The notes under the pieces are model-generated. The model saw only the letters and a program-made list of their open reading frames with translations, did no database searches and had not been told where the DNA came from. From an uncultured Clostridia bacterium (lineage in GTDB: Bacteria; Bacillota; Clostridia; UBA1381): DNA of 32,104 nt. The stretch is from positions 1 through 32,104 of the forward strand of contig CAKSRS010000029.1 of the NCBI GenBank assembly GCA_934487205.1. Direction: 5' to 3'. The translations under genes and the position numbers were made by a program. Below are positions 7,989 to 16,088 of the stretch, piece after piece (position 1 is the stretch's first letter; every line of letters starts with the position of its first letter).

Positions 7989-8627
7989 TTAATTAATCCA
8001 GCTCTCGTCCGACGGATTATTGCGGAATTTTATAAGCCGCTCAATATCCTCATGTTTTATATACCCTTCCTCGGCAGCTGCTTTTGCAACAGCATCAAAG
8101 TCGGTAAGGCTGATATTTTTGACATTCGCATCGGCAAGACGGTCAATGCCCTTTTGCATGCCGTAGGTAAATATACTCACAATGCCCAGCACCTCAGCGC
8201 CCGCCTCGCGCAGTACATTTACCACTTCGATAACACTTCCGCCGGTTGAAATCAAGTCTTCGACAACGACGGTTTTTTGTCCCTTCTCGAGTTTGCCTTC
8301 AATTTGATTTTGTCTGCCGTGGTCTTTTGCACCCGAGCGTACATATCCCATAGGCAATCCCATAATGTGCGCCGTTATCGCTGCATGTGCGATGCCCGCC
8401 GTTGATGTTCCCATTAAAATTTCCGCATCGGGATAGTTCTCCTTTATCACCTTTGCAAGACTTTCCTCAACGTCGGTACGCACCTTCGGCGCCGTCAGTG
8501 TTAAGCGGTTATCGCAATAAACCGGGCTCTTTATTCCGCTTGCCCATGTAAACGGTTCGTCCGGACGGAAAAACACCGCCTTTATTGAAAGCAAATCTTT
8601 TGCGATTAAATCCTTGATATTATTCAT
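7989..8627 (-). CDS. pyrE: Orotate phosphoribosyltransferase PyrE
   Basis: PyrE attaches orotate to PRPP, giving OMP. The 212-residue protein contains FTWASGIKSPVYCDNR (26-41), a recognised orotate-site segment, and the PRPP loop VVVEDLISTGGS (120-131). The ATG follows GGAGG. The 49 bp between pyrF and pyrE hold two copies of GGGACATAAAAA, but no promoter or terminator is seen there. The next enzyme, PyrF, is encoded just upstream. Confidence 0.96.
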   Translation of the reverse strand: MNNIKDLIAKDLLSIKAVFFRPDEPFTWASGIKSPVYCDNRLTLTAPKVRTDVEESLAKVIKENYPDAEILMGTSTAGIAHAAITAHIMGLPMGYVRSGAKDHGRQNQIEGKLEKGQKTVVVEDLISTGGSVIEVVNVLREAGAEVLGIVSIFTYGMQKGIDRLADANVKNISLTDFDAVAKAAAEEGYIKHEDIERLIKFRNNPSDESWIN

Positions 8628-8676
8628 TTTTTTTCCTCCGTTTTTATGTCCCTATTTTTTATTTTTATGTCCCTTT

Positions 8677-9375
8677 TCAGTCCACAAAATCCTGTACGCA
8701 TCTTCGATATGCCGCCACAGGGTCTGCCGCTGCCGTTATAGGTCTGCCGACAACTATATAATCCGAACCGATTTGTTTTGCCGCTGATGGCGTCATGACG
8801 CGCTTTTGGTCACCCAAATCGCCGTCCGCAAAACGTACGCCGGGCGTTACCGTAAGAAATTGGCTGCCGCATACGTCATGCACTTTTTTCGCCTCCAACG
8901 GCGAGCAAACCACACCGTCAAGTCCCGCATTTTTCGCCGTCCGGGCATAATGCATTACAATCTTATCAATAGGCTCTTTTATAAGCAAATCTTTTTCCAT
9001 CGCCTCTTGGTCGGTTGATGTAAGCTGTGTTACGGCAATTAAAATCGGGCGCGTTCCGTCCGGACGCGTCAGCCCTTCAAGCGCCGCCGTCATCATGGCG
9101 GTTGTTCCGGAAGCATGAAGATTACACATGTCTACGTCAAGGCGCGATAACACATTCATCGCTTTTTTTACCGTATTCGGTATGTCATGCAATTTTAAAT
9201 CCAAAAAGATTTTATGTCCCCGTTTTTTTATTTCTCTTACGATTTCCGGGCCTTCGGCATAGTATAACTCCATGCCTATTTTAACAAATGGTTTTTCTTC
9301 ACCGAATTTGTCCAAAAAATCCATTACCTCTTTTCTGCCCGCAAAATCGCAGGCAACAATTACATCTTTACCCAT
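8677..9375 (-). CDS. pyrF: Orotidine 5'-phosphate decarboxylase PyrF
   Basis: PyrF decarboxylates OMP to UMP. The 232-residue protein is the short TIM-barrel type, with the catalytic charged network FLDLKLHDIPNTV (D59, K61, D64), TPGVRF, and a phosphate-binding end VVGRPITAAADPVAA. The ATG overlaps the pyrD stop by one base (TAATG), so translation is probably coupled. Confidence 0.97.
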   Translation of the reverse strand: MGKDVIVACDFAGRKEVMDFLDKFGEEKPFVKIGMELYYAEGPEIVREIKKRGHKIFLDLKLHDIPNTVKKAMNVLSRLDVDMCNLHASGTTAMMTAALEGLTRPDGTRPILIAVTQLTSTDQEAMEKDLLIKEPIDKIVMHYARTAKNAGLDGVVCSPLEAKKVHDVCGSQFLTVTPGVRFADGDLGDQKRVMTPSAAKQIGSDYIVVGRPITAAADPVAAYRRCVQDFVD

Positions 9376-10286
9376 TAATGCGCACCTCCTATAATTTCTT
9401 CAAGCGTATTTATGCCGTACTTTTCCATAACCCGCGGTAAATTTTCTATTATATCGCGGCAAGCATACGGATTTACCAAATTCGCCGCGCCCACTTGCAC
9501 CGCCGTTGCTCCGGCAAGCATCATTTCAACCACGTCTTCCGCACATGAAACTCCGCCCATGCCGATAATCGGGATTTTCACAGTCTCCGCCACCTGATAC
9601 ACCATGCGCAGCGCTACAGGGAAAATCGCGCTCCCCGAAAGTCCGCCCGTTTTATTTGCAAGCAGCGGTTTTTTCGTCTTTAAATCAATGCGCATACCGA
9701 GCAGCGTATTTATAAGGCTGATTCCGTCCGCACCCGCATCTTCACATGCTTTCGCCACCGCCGCAATATCAGTTACATTGGGCGAAAGTTTGATTATTAC
9801 CGGCTTTTTGACTGCTGCTTTTACAGCCGATGTAACCTCTGCCGCAAGCTCCGGCGTTGTGCCAAAACTCATTCCGCCCCCGTGCACATTCGGGCAGCTT
9901 ATATTTACTTCCAGCCAGCCGACTTGCTCCTCGCCGTCAAGCTTTTTGCATGTGTACACATAATCATCTACCGAAAATCCGCTTACGTTTGCCATGACCT
10001 TTTTCTTAAAAAACATTTTAAGGCGCGGCAATTCTTTTCCGATAACTTCGTCCACGCCCGGGTTTTGCAGTCCGACAGAATTAAGCATGCCCGACGGCGT
10101 TTCGGCAATACGCGGTGTGGGATTTCCGAACCGCGGCTCACGTGTGGTGCCTTTAAAGGAGAATGTTCCCAACATATTTATATCATAAAATCGTGAAAAT
10201 TCAAATCCGTAACCAAATGTTCCGCTTGCCGGAATGACAGGATTGTCAAGTTCCGTACCGCAAAGTTTTACGCTTAATTTTCCCAT
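9375..10286 (-). CDS. pyrD: Dihydroorotate dehydrogenase, class 1B catalytic subunit PyrD
   Basis: PyrD oxidises dihydroorotate to orotate with FMN, passing electrons to PyrK and NAD+. The reading frame is open to 10370, but the ATG at 10284-10286 follows GGAGGAAATTTT and gives the normal start MGKLSVKLCGTELDNPVIPA (303 residues). The catalytic cysteine is C131 in VNISCPNVHGG. SGSAIFPVALR and IIGMGGVSCAEDV form the FMN phosphate region. It overlaps pyrK by 13 bp. With PyrK adjacent, this is the NAD-linked class 1B enzyme and not the membrane quinone type. Confidence 0.96.
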   Translation of the reverse strand: MGKLSVKLCGTELDNPVIPASGTFGYGFEFSRFYDINMLGTFSFKGTTREPRFGNPTPRIAETPSGMLNSVGLQNPGVDEVIGKELPRLKMFFKKKVMANVSGFSVDDYVYTCKKLDGEEQVGWLEVNISCPNVHGGGMSFGTTPELAAEVTSAVKAAVKKPVIIKLSPNVTDIAAVAKACEDAGADGISLINTLLGMRIDLKTKKPLLANKTGGLSGSAIFPVALRMVYQVAETVKIPIIGMGGVSCAEDVVEMMLAGATAVQVGAANLVNPYACRDIIENLPRVMEKYGINTLEEIIGGAH

Positions 10287-11011
10287 AAAATTTCCTCCCT
10301 CCGCATTATCGGACCTTCCGTACAAATTCGTTTGTTTCCCGTCAGGGTTTTGCATGTACAACCCATGCACGCGCCGAATCCGCAGCCCATGCGTTCCTCG
10401 AAACTGAGCTGACCACTTGTTTTTGCAATTTTATTTATCGCCCGAAACATCGGCTCCGGACCGCATGCGTAAAAATATGTGTAATTGATATCTTTCATGA
10501 CATCTGTAACAAATCCCTTCGTTCCGTACGAACCATCGGCGGTTGTCACATAAACCTTCGCGCCGAGTGCTCTGAATTCATTCTCATAAAAAACCTCATC
10601 GGCGCTGTTAAAACCCATTATTACTGTTACGGACTTTCCCGCGTCTGTTAAGCATTTGCAGAGATTATACAAAGGGGGCACTCCGACACCGCCGCCGATT
10701 AACAGCGGATTGTCTCCGCTCTCGTCGGTATCATATCCATTTCCCAATCCGACAAGGATATCGAGCCTGTCCCCCGGATTCATTCCGCTCATCAACTCTG
10801 TACCGCTGCCGACCGTTTTATAAATCAGCGTCATCTCATTTTCGGCATAATCGCATACTGATATTGGGCGACGAAGAAAATACCCGTCTATTTTTATATT
10901 CACAAATTGCCCCGGTGCATATATTTCCGACGTATCGCCGCAAAGTATCATTTTATATGTTTTATCCGCAATTTTATCATTTGATTTTATTGTAAAAAAA
11001 GTCTGATTCAT
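10274..11011 (-). CDS. pyrK: Dihydroorotate dehydrogenase electron-transfer subunit PyrK
   Basis: PyrK is the FAD and [2Fe-2S] subunit that links PyrD to NAD+. The 245-residue protein has the flavin motif RRPISVCDY, a glycine-rich nucleotide segment GGGVGVPPLYNLCK, and a C-terminal cluster C210-x4-C215-x2-C218-x11-C230 that fits the ferredoxin-like ligand pattern. The ATG follows GAAGGGAG, 12 bp after pyrC. pyrD begins inside its last codons, which is consistent with a fixed ratio of the two subunits. Confidence 0.96.
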   Translation of the reverse strand: MNQTFFTIKSNDKIADKTYKMILCGDTSEIYAPGQFVNIKIDGYFLRRPISVCDYAENEMTLIYKTVGSGTELMSGMNPGDRLDILVGLGNGYDTDESGDNPLLIGGGVGVPPLYNLCKCLTDAGKSVTVIMGFNSADEVFYENEFRALGAKVYVTTADGSYGTKGFVTDVMKDINYTYFYACGPEPMFRAINKIAKTSGQLSFEERMGCGFGACMGCTCKTLTGNKRICTEGPIMRREEILWEN

Positions 11012-11023
11012 AATAATCTCCCT

Positions 11024-12226
11024 TCATATATTTTCCCGCCAGACCGCCTTGCCGTTATGCACTGTCAAAACGCATCTGCCAAACAGCGTATCGTTTTCAA
11101 ACGGCGTTGCTTTGCCTTTTGACAGAAATCTTTCCGGATTTACCGCGTAAGGCGCAGATACATCAAATACTGCAAAATCCGTTCCGCTATCTATTTTAAA
11201 TCGTTTTCTCGGATTTACGCACATCAGTTCAACCAGTTTTTCAAGTGTAATTACACCCTTCATTACAAGATTTGTATATAAAACCGAAAACGCGGTTTCA
11301 AGTCCGACCACACCCATCAGACTATTTTCAAGTCCGTGTGATTTTTCCTCCGCGCTGTGCGGTGCGTGGTCTGTCGCAATCATGTCGATTGTTCCGTCCG
11401 AAATTCCCGACGTAAGTGCGTCTTTATCCTCTCTCGAACGCAGCGGCGGATTCATTTTAAATCTTCCGTCCTCTTGCAAATCCTCGTCACAAAGTACAAG
11501 ATAGTGCGGCGCTGTTTCACAAGTTATATCAACGCCCTCCGCCTTCGCCTTGCGTACAAGCTCCACACTCTCCTTAGTTGAAATGTGGCAGACATGGTAT
11601 GCACACCCTGTAATTTTGGCAAGCTTAATATCCCGTGCAAGCTGCTTATATTCACTTTTCGATGAAATTCCGCGATGCCCGTGTATTTTTGCATACTCGC
11701 CGTCATGAATATACCCACCTTTTAAACGGGAATTATCCTCACAGTGCGCGGCGATGATTTTATCAAATCTTCTTGCCGTTTTCATCGCGTCAAACATGAT
11801 ATCTTCATTTTGCACACCGCGCCCGTCATCGGAAAATGCGCAGACTCTGTCTGCAAGATTCGCCATATCGGACAACTCCTCGCCGCCTTCGCCGATTGTT
11901 ACCGTTCCGTAAGGAATAACATCAATAACAGCGTCCTTCTTGATTATATCGGTTTGTATTTTTAAATTTTTCATGCTGTCCGGCGTCGGATTTACGTTCG
12001 GCATAGTGCACACCGCCGTATATCCGCCGTGCGCCGCTGCGCGCGTTCCAGTAAAAATCGTTTCTTTATAAGAAAAACCCGGTTCTCTGAAATGCACATG
12101 CACATCACACAAACCGGGAACTATAATATATTTATCCGAAGAAATGTCTAATAAACCGTTTTCACGGAAAAATTCCGCCGCGGCATTTTTGGCTTTGCTT
12201 ATCATTTCTGCTGACTGCTCTTTCAT
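11024..12226 (-). CDS. pyrC: Dihydroorotase PyrC (class I)
   Basis: PyrC cyclises carbamoyl aspartate to dihydroorotate. The frame is open upstream to 12289, but the ATG at 12224-12226 follows GAGGAG and comes after the leader terminator. It gives a 400-residue protein. Metal-binding and catalytic motifs are DVHVHFREPG (H43, H45), AFSDDGRG (D134), H161 (IAAHCED), H214 (HVCHIS) and D286 (ATDHAPHS). This is the class I pattern in which an aspartate stands where other amidohydrolases carboxylate a lysine. It is the first gene of the pyr operon. Confidence 0.96.
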   Translation of the reverse strand: MKEQSAEMISKAKNAAAEFFRENGLLDISSDKYIIVPGLCDVHVHFREPGFSYKETIFTGTRAAAHGGYTAVCTMPNVNPTPDSMKNLKIQTDIIKKDAVIDVIPYGTVTIGEGGEELSDMANLADRVCAFSDDGRGVQNEDIMFDAMKTARRFDKIIAAHCEDNSRLKGGYIHDGEYAKIHGHRGISSKSEYKQLARDIKLAKITGCAYHVCHISTKESVELVRKAKAEGVDITCETAPHYLVLCDEDLQEDGRFKMNPPLRSREDKDALTSGISDGTIDMIATDHAPHSAEEKSHGLENSLMGVVGLETAFSVLYTNLVMKGVITLEKLVELMCVNPRKRFKIDSGTDFAVFDVSAPYAVNPERFLSKGKATPFENDTLFGRCVLTVHNGKAVWRENI

Positions 12227-12245
12227 ACGTAACTCCTCTTTGCAT

Positions 12246-12272
12246 AAAAAAATCTTGTCGTCCGACAAGATT
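12246..12272 (-). terminator. Attenuator terminator of the pyr operon
   Basis: On the minus strand a perfect 10-bp stem (12263-12272 with 12251-12260) and a two-base apex are followed by seven Ts ending at 12246. The 5' arm ATCTTGTC can alternatively pair with GGCAAGAT of the upstream PyrR loop. Confidence 0.85.
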
Positions 12273-12352
12273 AATGTTACACATATCAAAACAAAGCGTC
12301 AGAATTTTCACGCTTGACATCATCTTGCCGGCATCTCTGTACCGATTTAAAG
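12263..12352 (-). promoter_or_regulatory. PyrR-binding attenuator leader of the pyr operon
   Basis: The minus-strand segment 12321-12352 has a short stem CGGT/GCCG around ACAGAGAT and is followed by GGCAAGATG. It closely resembles the PyrR-binding loop known from pyr leaders of Bacillus and relatives. GGCAAGAT can pair over eight positions, including one G-U pair, with ATCTTGTC, the 5' arm of the terminator, making an antiterminator. PyrR bound to UMP would stabilise the first loop, free the terminator arm and stop transcription. pyrR itself is not in the window. Confidence 0.8.
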
Positions 12353-12366
12353 CTGTTTCTTTATTT

Positions 12367-12395
12367 AGTATATCAAATTCTTTATTTATTGTCAA
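12367..12395 (-). promoter_or_regulatory. Sigma-A promoter of the pyr operon
   Basis: TTGACA (12390-12395) and TATACT (12367-12372) are 17 bp apart, with a TGA extension before the -10 box. Transcription should begin near 12360, giving a leader of about 135 bases that holds the PyrR element. Confidence 0.88.
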
Positions 12396-12426
12396 GCATT
12401 TTTACAATAAATTTTTCAAAATATTA

Positions 12427-12502
12427 AAAGAGCAACTCATATCGGTATGCACCCCAAAAGTTAGACGCTTTCGGGGCACACCTCAAATTCGAGTTGCTCT
12501 TT
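12427..12502 (-). terminator. Palindromic element serving as rpoC terminator
   Basis: Perfect 12-base arms AAAGAGCAACTC (12427-12438) and its complement (12491-12502) enclose a second imperfect stem (about 12444-12455 with 12473-12482). The element starts five bases after the rpoC stop. The rpoC transcript would read through the hairpin and then TTTAATATTTT, a plausible intrinsic terminator. The interior contains CACCCCAAAAGTTAGAC, which resembles terminal repeats of IS3/IS150-group insertion sequences. The structure may therefore be a small IS-derived element taken over as terminator. Confidence 0.65.
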
Positions 12503-12507
12503 AAAAA

Positions 12508-15500
12508 TTATTCTCCTGTAATTTCCATACCGTCAACCGTTACACCAATATTTTTATACGCCGGCATACCTGTTCCTGCCGGAATAAGTTTACCGATAAT
12601 AACATTTTCTTTAAGTCCGAGCAGTGGGTCAACTTTACCCTTAATTGCTGCATCGGTAAGAACTTTGGTTGTCTCCTGGAATGACGCCGCTGACATAAAC
12701 GAATTTGTGGCAAGCGATGCTTTTGTTATACCCAAAAGAATCGGCGAGCACTCAACAAGATTCGTCTTTCCTTCAGCCTTAAGCTGTTCATTGACTTCTT
12801 CCACTTCAAACTTATCCACAACAGAACCGATAAGCAGATTTGAATCGCCTGCGTCCTCAACTCTTACCTTACGCAGCATTTGCTTTGTGATAATCTCAAC
12901 GTGCTTATCGTTGATATCAACACCCTGCATACGGTAAGTTCTCTGAACTTCTCTTGTGATATAAATCTGTACTGCTTTCGGCCCGTTAATTCTGAGGATA
13001 TCGTTAGGATATGCCGAACCTACCGTAAGTTCATCACCCTTCTCAACTACATCGCCGTCATGAACCCTAATTGTTGAGCCGTACGGAATAGCATACGTTC
13101 TCGACTCAGCCGTTTCATCATTTGTTACGGTAATCTCGCGCTTTCTCTTTGCTTCCACGATTGTTACCTTACCGGTAATTTCCGTAAGAATTGCAAGACC
13201 CTTCGGCTTTCTTGCCTCAAACAGTTCCTCAACACGCGGCAAACCTTGCGTAACGTCTGCACCGCCCGCAACACCGCCGGCGTGGAACGTTCTCATCGTA
13301 AGCTGCGTACCCGGCTCACCTATTGACTGTGCCGCGATAATGCCGACAGCTTCGCCGACATTAACAAGCTTACCTGTTGCCAGATTCATTCCGTAACACT
13401 TAGAGCATACGCCGTTCTTGGTACGGCATGTCAACGCACTTCTTATCTGAACCGCTTCAATTCCCGCTTTTATGATAGCATCTGCCTGTTCGTCGGTAAT
13501 CAAATGGTCAGCATAAGCCAGTATTTTTCCCGTTTCGGGGTGCTTTACATCAACCAAAGCCGTACGTCCGACAATTCTGTCCTTCAACGGCTCGATAACT
13601 TCGTTGCCGTCCTTAATAGCACGAACAGTTTCACCTTCATGCGTGCCGCAATCCTTCTCCCGAACGATAACGTCCTGTGAAACGTCAACAAGTCGGCGTG
13701 TCAGGTAACCCGAGTCGGCCGTTCTCAGCGCGGTATCTGTCAGACCTTTACGCGCACCGTGCGATGATACGAAATATTCAAGTACATTCAGACCTTCACG
13801 GAAGTTCGCACGAATAGGAATTTCTACCGCACGGCCCTTTGTATCCGCCATAAGTCCGCGCATACCCGCAAGCTGACGAATTTGGTTAACGCTGCCTCGA
13901 GCGCCCGAATCCGCCATCATGAATATAGGATTGAACTTATCCATATGATCCATCATTGCTTCGGTAACTTTATCGGTTGTAGCGCCCCAAACCTGAATAA
14001 CTTCGTTATATCTGTCTTCATTCGTCAAAAGACCACGTCTGTATTTCTTAGCAATAGCATCTATCTGCTTTTCCGCATCAGCAAGAAGTTCCTTCTTCTT
14101 TTCCGGAACTTCGATATCACTTACCGAAACAGTCAGCGCGCCGAGAGTTGAATATTTATAACCCGTTGCCTTGATTTTATCAAGAACTTCGGCTGTTTTT
14201 GTAGTATCATGAATACGTATACATTTATCGATAATTTTTCCGAGCTGTTTCTTTCCTACAATCTCGTCAACCTCAAGGTCAAGCATGTTTTCACTGCCCG
14301 GCGTTCTGTCAACATTACCCAAATCCTGCGGAATATTCGCGTTGAATATGAGTTTTCCGACAGTAGCATCAATAATTCTTGTATACGGTATACCATGAAC
14401 ATTCTTTTCACGTCTTACCTTAATCGGCGTATGCAGTCCTACCGCACCGTTGAAATATGCAAGCATAGCCTCATCTTCGGAAGTATAGTAATTCGGGTGC
14501 CATTCTTCCGTTTGGTCGCGTTCCGGATAGTCCTTGCCGCCGATTTCATCGTCCTTCACAATTGTAAGATAGTAAGAACCCAAAATCATATCCTGTGTAG
14601 GTACGGTAACCGGGTGACCGTCTTGAGGTTTTAACAGGTTATTTGCAGACAGCATCAAAAATCTTGCCTCTGCCTGTGCTTCGGGTGACAGCGGAACGTG
14701 AATAGCCATCTGGTCACCGTCAAAGTCGGCGTTGTATGCCGTACATACAAGCGGGTGCAGTTTCAGCGCATGTCCATCAACCAATTTCGGCTCAAATGCC
14801 TGAATACCGAGTCTGTGCAGTGTAGGCGCACGGTTCAAGAGTACCGGATGTTCCTTGATAACATCTTCCAATACGTCCCAGATTTCCGGGCGTACCTGTT
14901 CAACCATACGTTTTGCGCTCTTTATATTATGCGCCAAATTTCTTGACACAAGTTCCTTCATAACAAACGGCTTGAACAGCTCAATTGCCATCTCTTTCGG
15001 CAGACCGCACTGATAAATCTTCATTTCAGGTCCTACGACGATAACCGAACGACCCGAATAGTCAACACGCTTACCGAGCAGGTTCTGGCGGAAACGTCCT
15101 TGTTTACCCTTTAACAAATCGGACAGAGACTTAAGTGCCCTGTTACCCGGACCCGTAACCGTTCTGCCGCGGCGGCCGTTGTTGATAAGAGCGTCGACAG
15201 CTTCCTGAAGCATACGTTTTTCGTTTCTTATAATTATATCCGGTGCGCCCAGTTCCAAAAGTCGGCGCAGACGGTTGTTACGATTGATAACACGTCTGTA
15301 CAGGTCGTTCAGGTCGGACGTTGCAAACCGTCCGCCGTCCAGCTGAACCATAGGTCTCAAATCAGGCGGAATTACCGGAACAACTGTCATTATCATCCAT
15401 TCCGGACGGTTGCCGGAAATTCTGAAAGCTTCAATAACTTCAAGACGCTTAATAATTTTTGCTTTCTTTTGCCCCTGCGCCCCTTCGAGTTCCTCCTTCA

Positions 15501-16071
15501 GTTCCTTTGACAATTCTTCAAGGTCGATTTCCTTCAAAAGCGTCAGAATTGCTTCCGCACCCATGCCGGCAACAAACTTATCGCCGTATTTTTCATGAGC
15601 GTCGCGGTATTCTTTTTCGGACAAAATCTGTCTCTTTTCAAGATTGGTTTTGCCCGGGTCTATTACGATATACGCCGCAAAATAAAGCACTTTTTCAAGA
15701 TTTCGCGGTGAAATATCCAAAGTCTGTCCCATAGCGGACGGAACACCCTTGAAGTACCAAATATGCGATACCGGTGTAGCCAGTTCGATATGACCCATTC
15801 TTTCGCGGCGAACCTTCGCCTTGGTTACCTCAACACCACAGCGGTCACATACGACGCCTTTGTATCTTATTTTCTTGTATTTACCGCAGTGACATTCCCA
15901 GTCCTTTGTCGGCCCGAAAATTCTTTCGCAGAACAAGCCGTCTCTCTCGGGCTTAAGTGTACGGTAGTTTATGGTCTCCGGCTTTTTTACCTCACCGTGT
16001 GACCAGCCTCTTATTGTTTCAGGCGAGGCTAATCCGATTTTTATTGCTTCAAAGCTATTAAATTCCAACAT
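12508..16071 (-). CDS. rpoC: RNA polymerase beta' subunit RpoC
   Basis: RpoC is the largest subunit of RNA polymerase and carries the catalytic magnesium. The 1187-residue length is normal for Clostridia. The N-terminal zinc site uses C60, C62, C75 and C78 (CHCGKYKKIRYKGVVC region). The active-site loop YNADFDGDQMAIHVPLS lies near residue 450. Trigger-loop and bridge-helix segments (REGLNVLEYFVSSHGARKG) are intact. A second zinc site is formed by CGTHEG and CRTKNGVCSKC. The ATG follows GGAGGGG, 17 bp after rpoB. No large lineage insertions are obvious. Confidence 0.98.
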   Translation of the reverse strand: MLEFNSFEAIKIGLASPETIRGWSHGEVKKPETINYRTLKPERDGLFCERIFGPTKDWECHCGKYKKIRYKGVVCDRCGVEVTKAKVRRERMGHIELATPVSHIWYFKGVPSAMGQTLDISPRNLEKVLYFAAYIVIDPGKTNLEKRQILSEKEYRDAHEKYGDKFVAGMGAEAILTLLKEIDLEELSKELKEELEGAQGQKKAKIIKRLEVIEAFRISGNRPEWMIMTVVPVIPPDLRPMVQLDGGRFATSDLNDLYRRVINRNNRLRRLLELGAPDIIIRNEKRMLQEAVDALINNGRRGRTVTGPGNRALKSLSDLLKGKQGRFRQNLLGKRVDYSGRSVIVVGPEMKIYQCGLPKEMAIELFKPFVMKELVSRNLAHNIKSAKRMVEQVRPEIWDVLEDVIKEHPVLLNRAPTLHRLGIQAFEPKLVDGHALKLHPLVCTAYNADFDGDQMAIHVPLSPEAQAEARFLMLSANNLLKPQDGHPVTVPTQDMILGSYYLTIVKDDEIGGKDYPERDQTEEWHPNYYTSEDEAMLAYFNGAVGLHTPIKVRREKNVHGIPYTRIIDATVGKLIFNANIPQDLGNVDRTPGSENMLDLEVDEIVGKKQLGKIIDKCIRIHDTTKTAEVLDKIKATGYKYSTLGALTVSVSDIEVPEKKKELLADAEKQIDAIAKKYRRGLLTNEDRYNEVIQVWGATTDKVTEAMMDHMDKFNPIFMMADSGARGSVNQIRQLAGMRGLMADTKGRAVEIPIRANFREGLNVLEYFVSSHGARKGLTDTALRTADSGYLTRRLVDVSQDVIVREKDCGTHEGETVRAIKDGNEVIEPLKDRIVGRTALVDVKHPETGKILAYADHLITDEQADAIIKAGIEAVQIRSALTCRTKNGVCSKCYGMNLATGKLVNVGEAVGIIAAQSIGEPGTQLTMRTFHAGGVAGGADVTQGLPRVEELFEARKPKGLAILTEITGKVTIVEAKRKREITVTNDETAESRTYAIPYGSTIRVHDGDVVEKGDELTVGSAYPNDILRINGPKAVQIYITREVQRTYRMQGVDINDKHVEIITKQMLRKVRVEDAGDSNLLIGSVVDKFEVEEVNEQLKAEGKTNLVECSPILLGITKASLATNSFMSAASFQETTKVLTDAAIKGKVDPLLGLKENVIIGKLIPAGTGMPAYKNIGVTVDGMEITGE

Positions 16072-16088
16072 TTCTTAACCCCTCCTAA

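Noticed and set aside
10287..10370. Upstream extension of pyrD by 28 codons
   Set aside because: It lies inside pyrK and has no ribosome binding site; the ATG at 10284-10286 with GGAGG gives the family N-terminus.
12227..12289. Upstream extension of pyrC by 21 codons
   Set aside because: It would start inside the attenuator region before the terminator; the ATG after GAGGAG is the family start.
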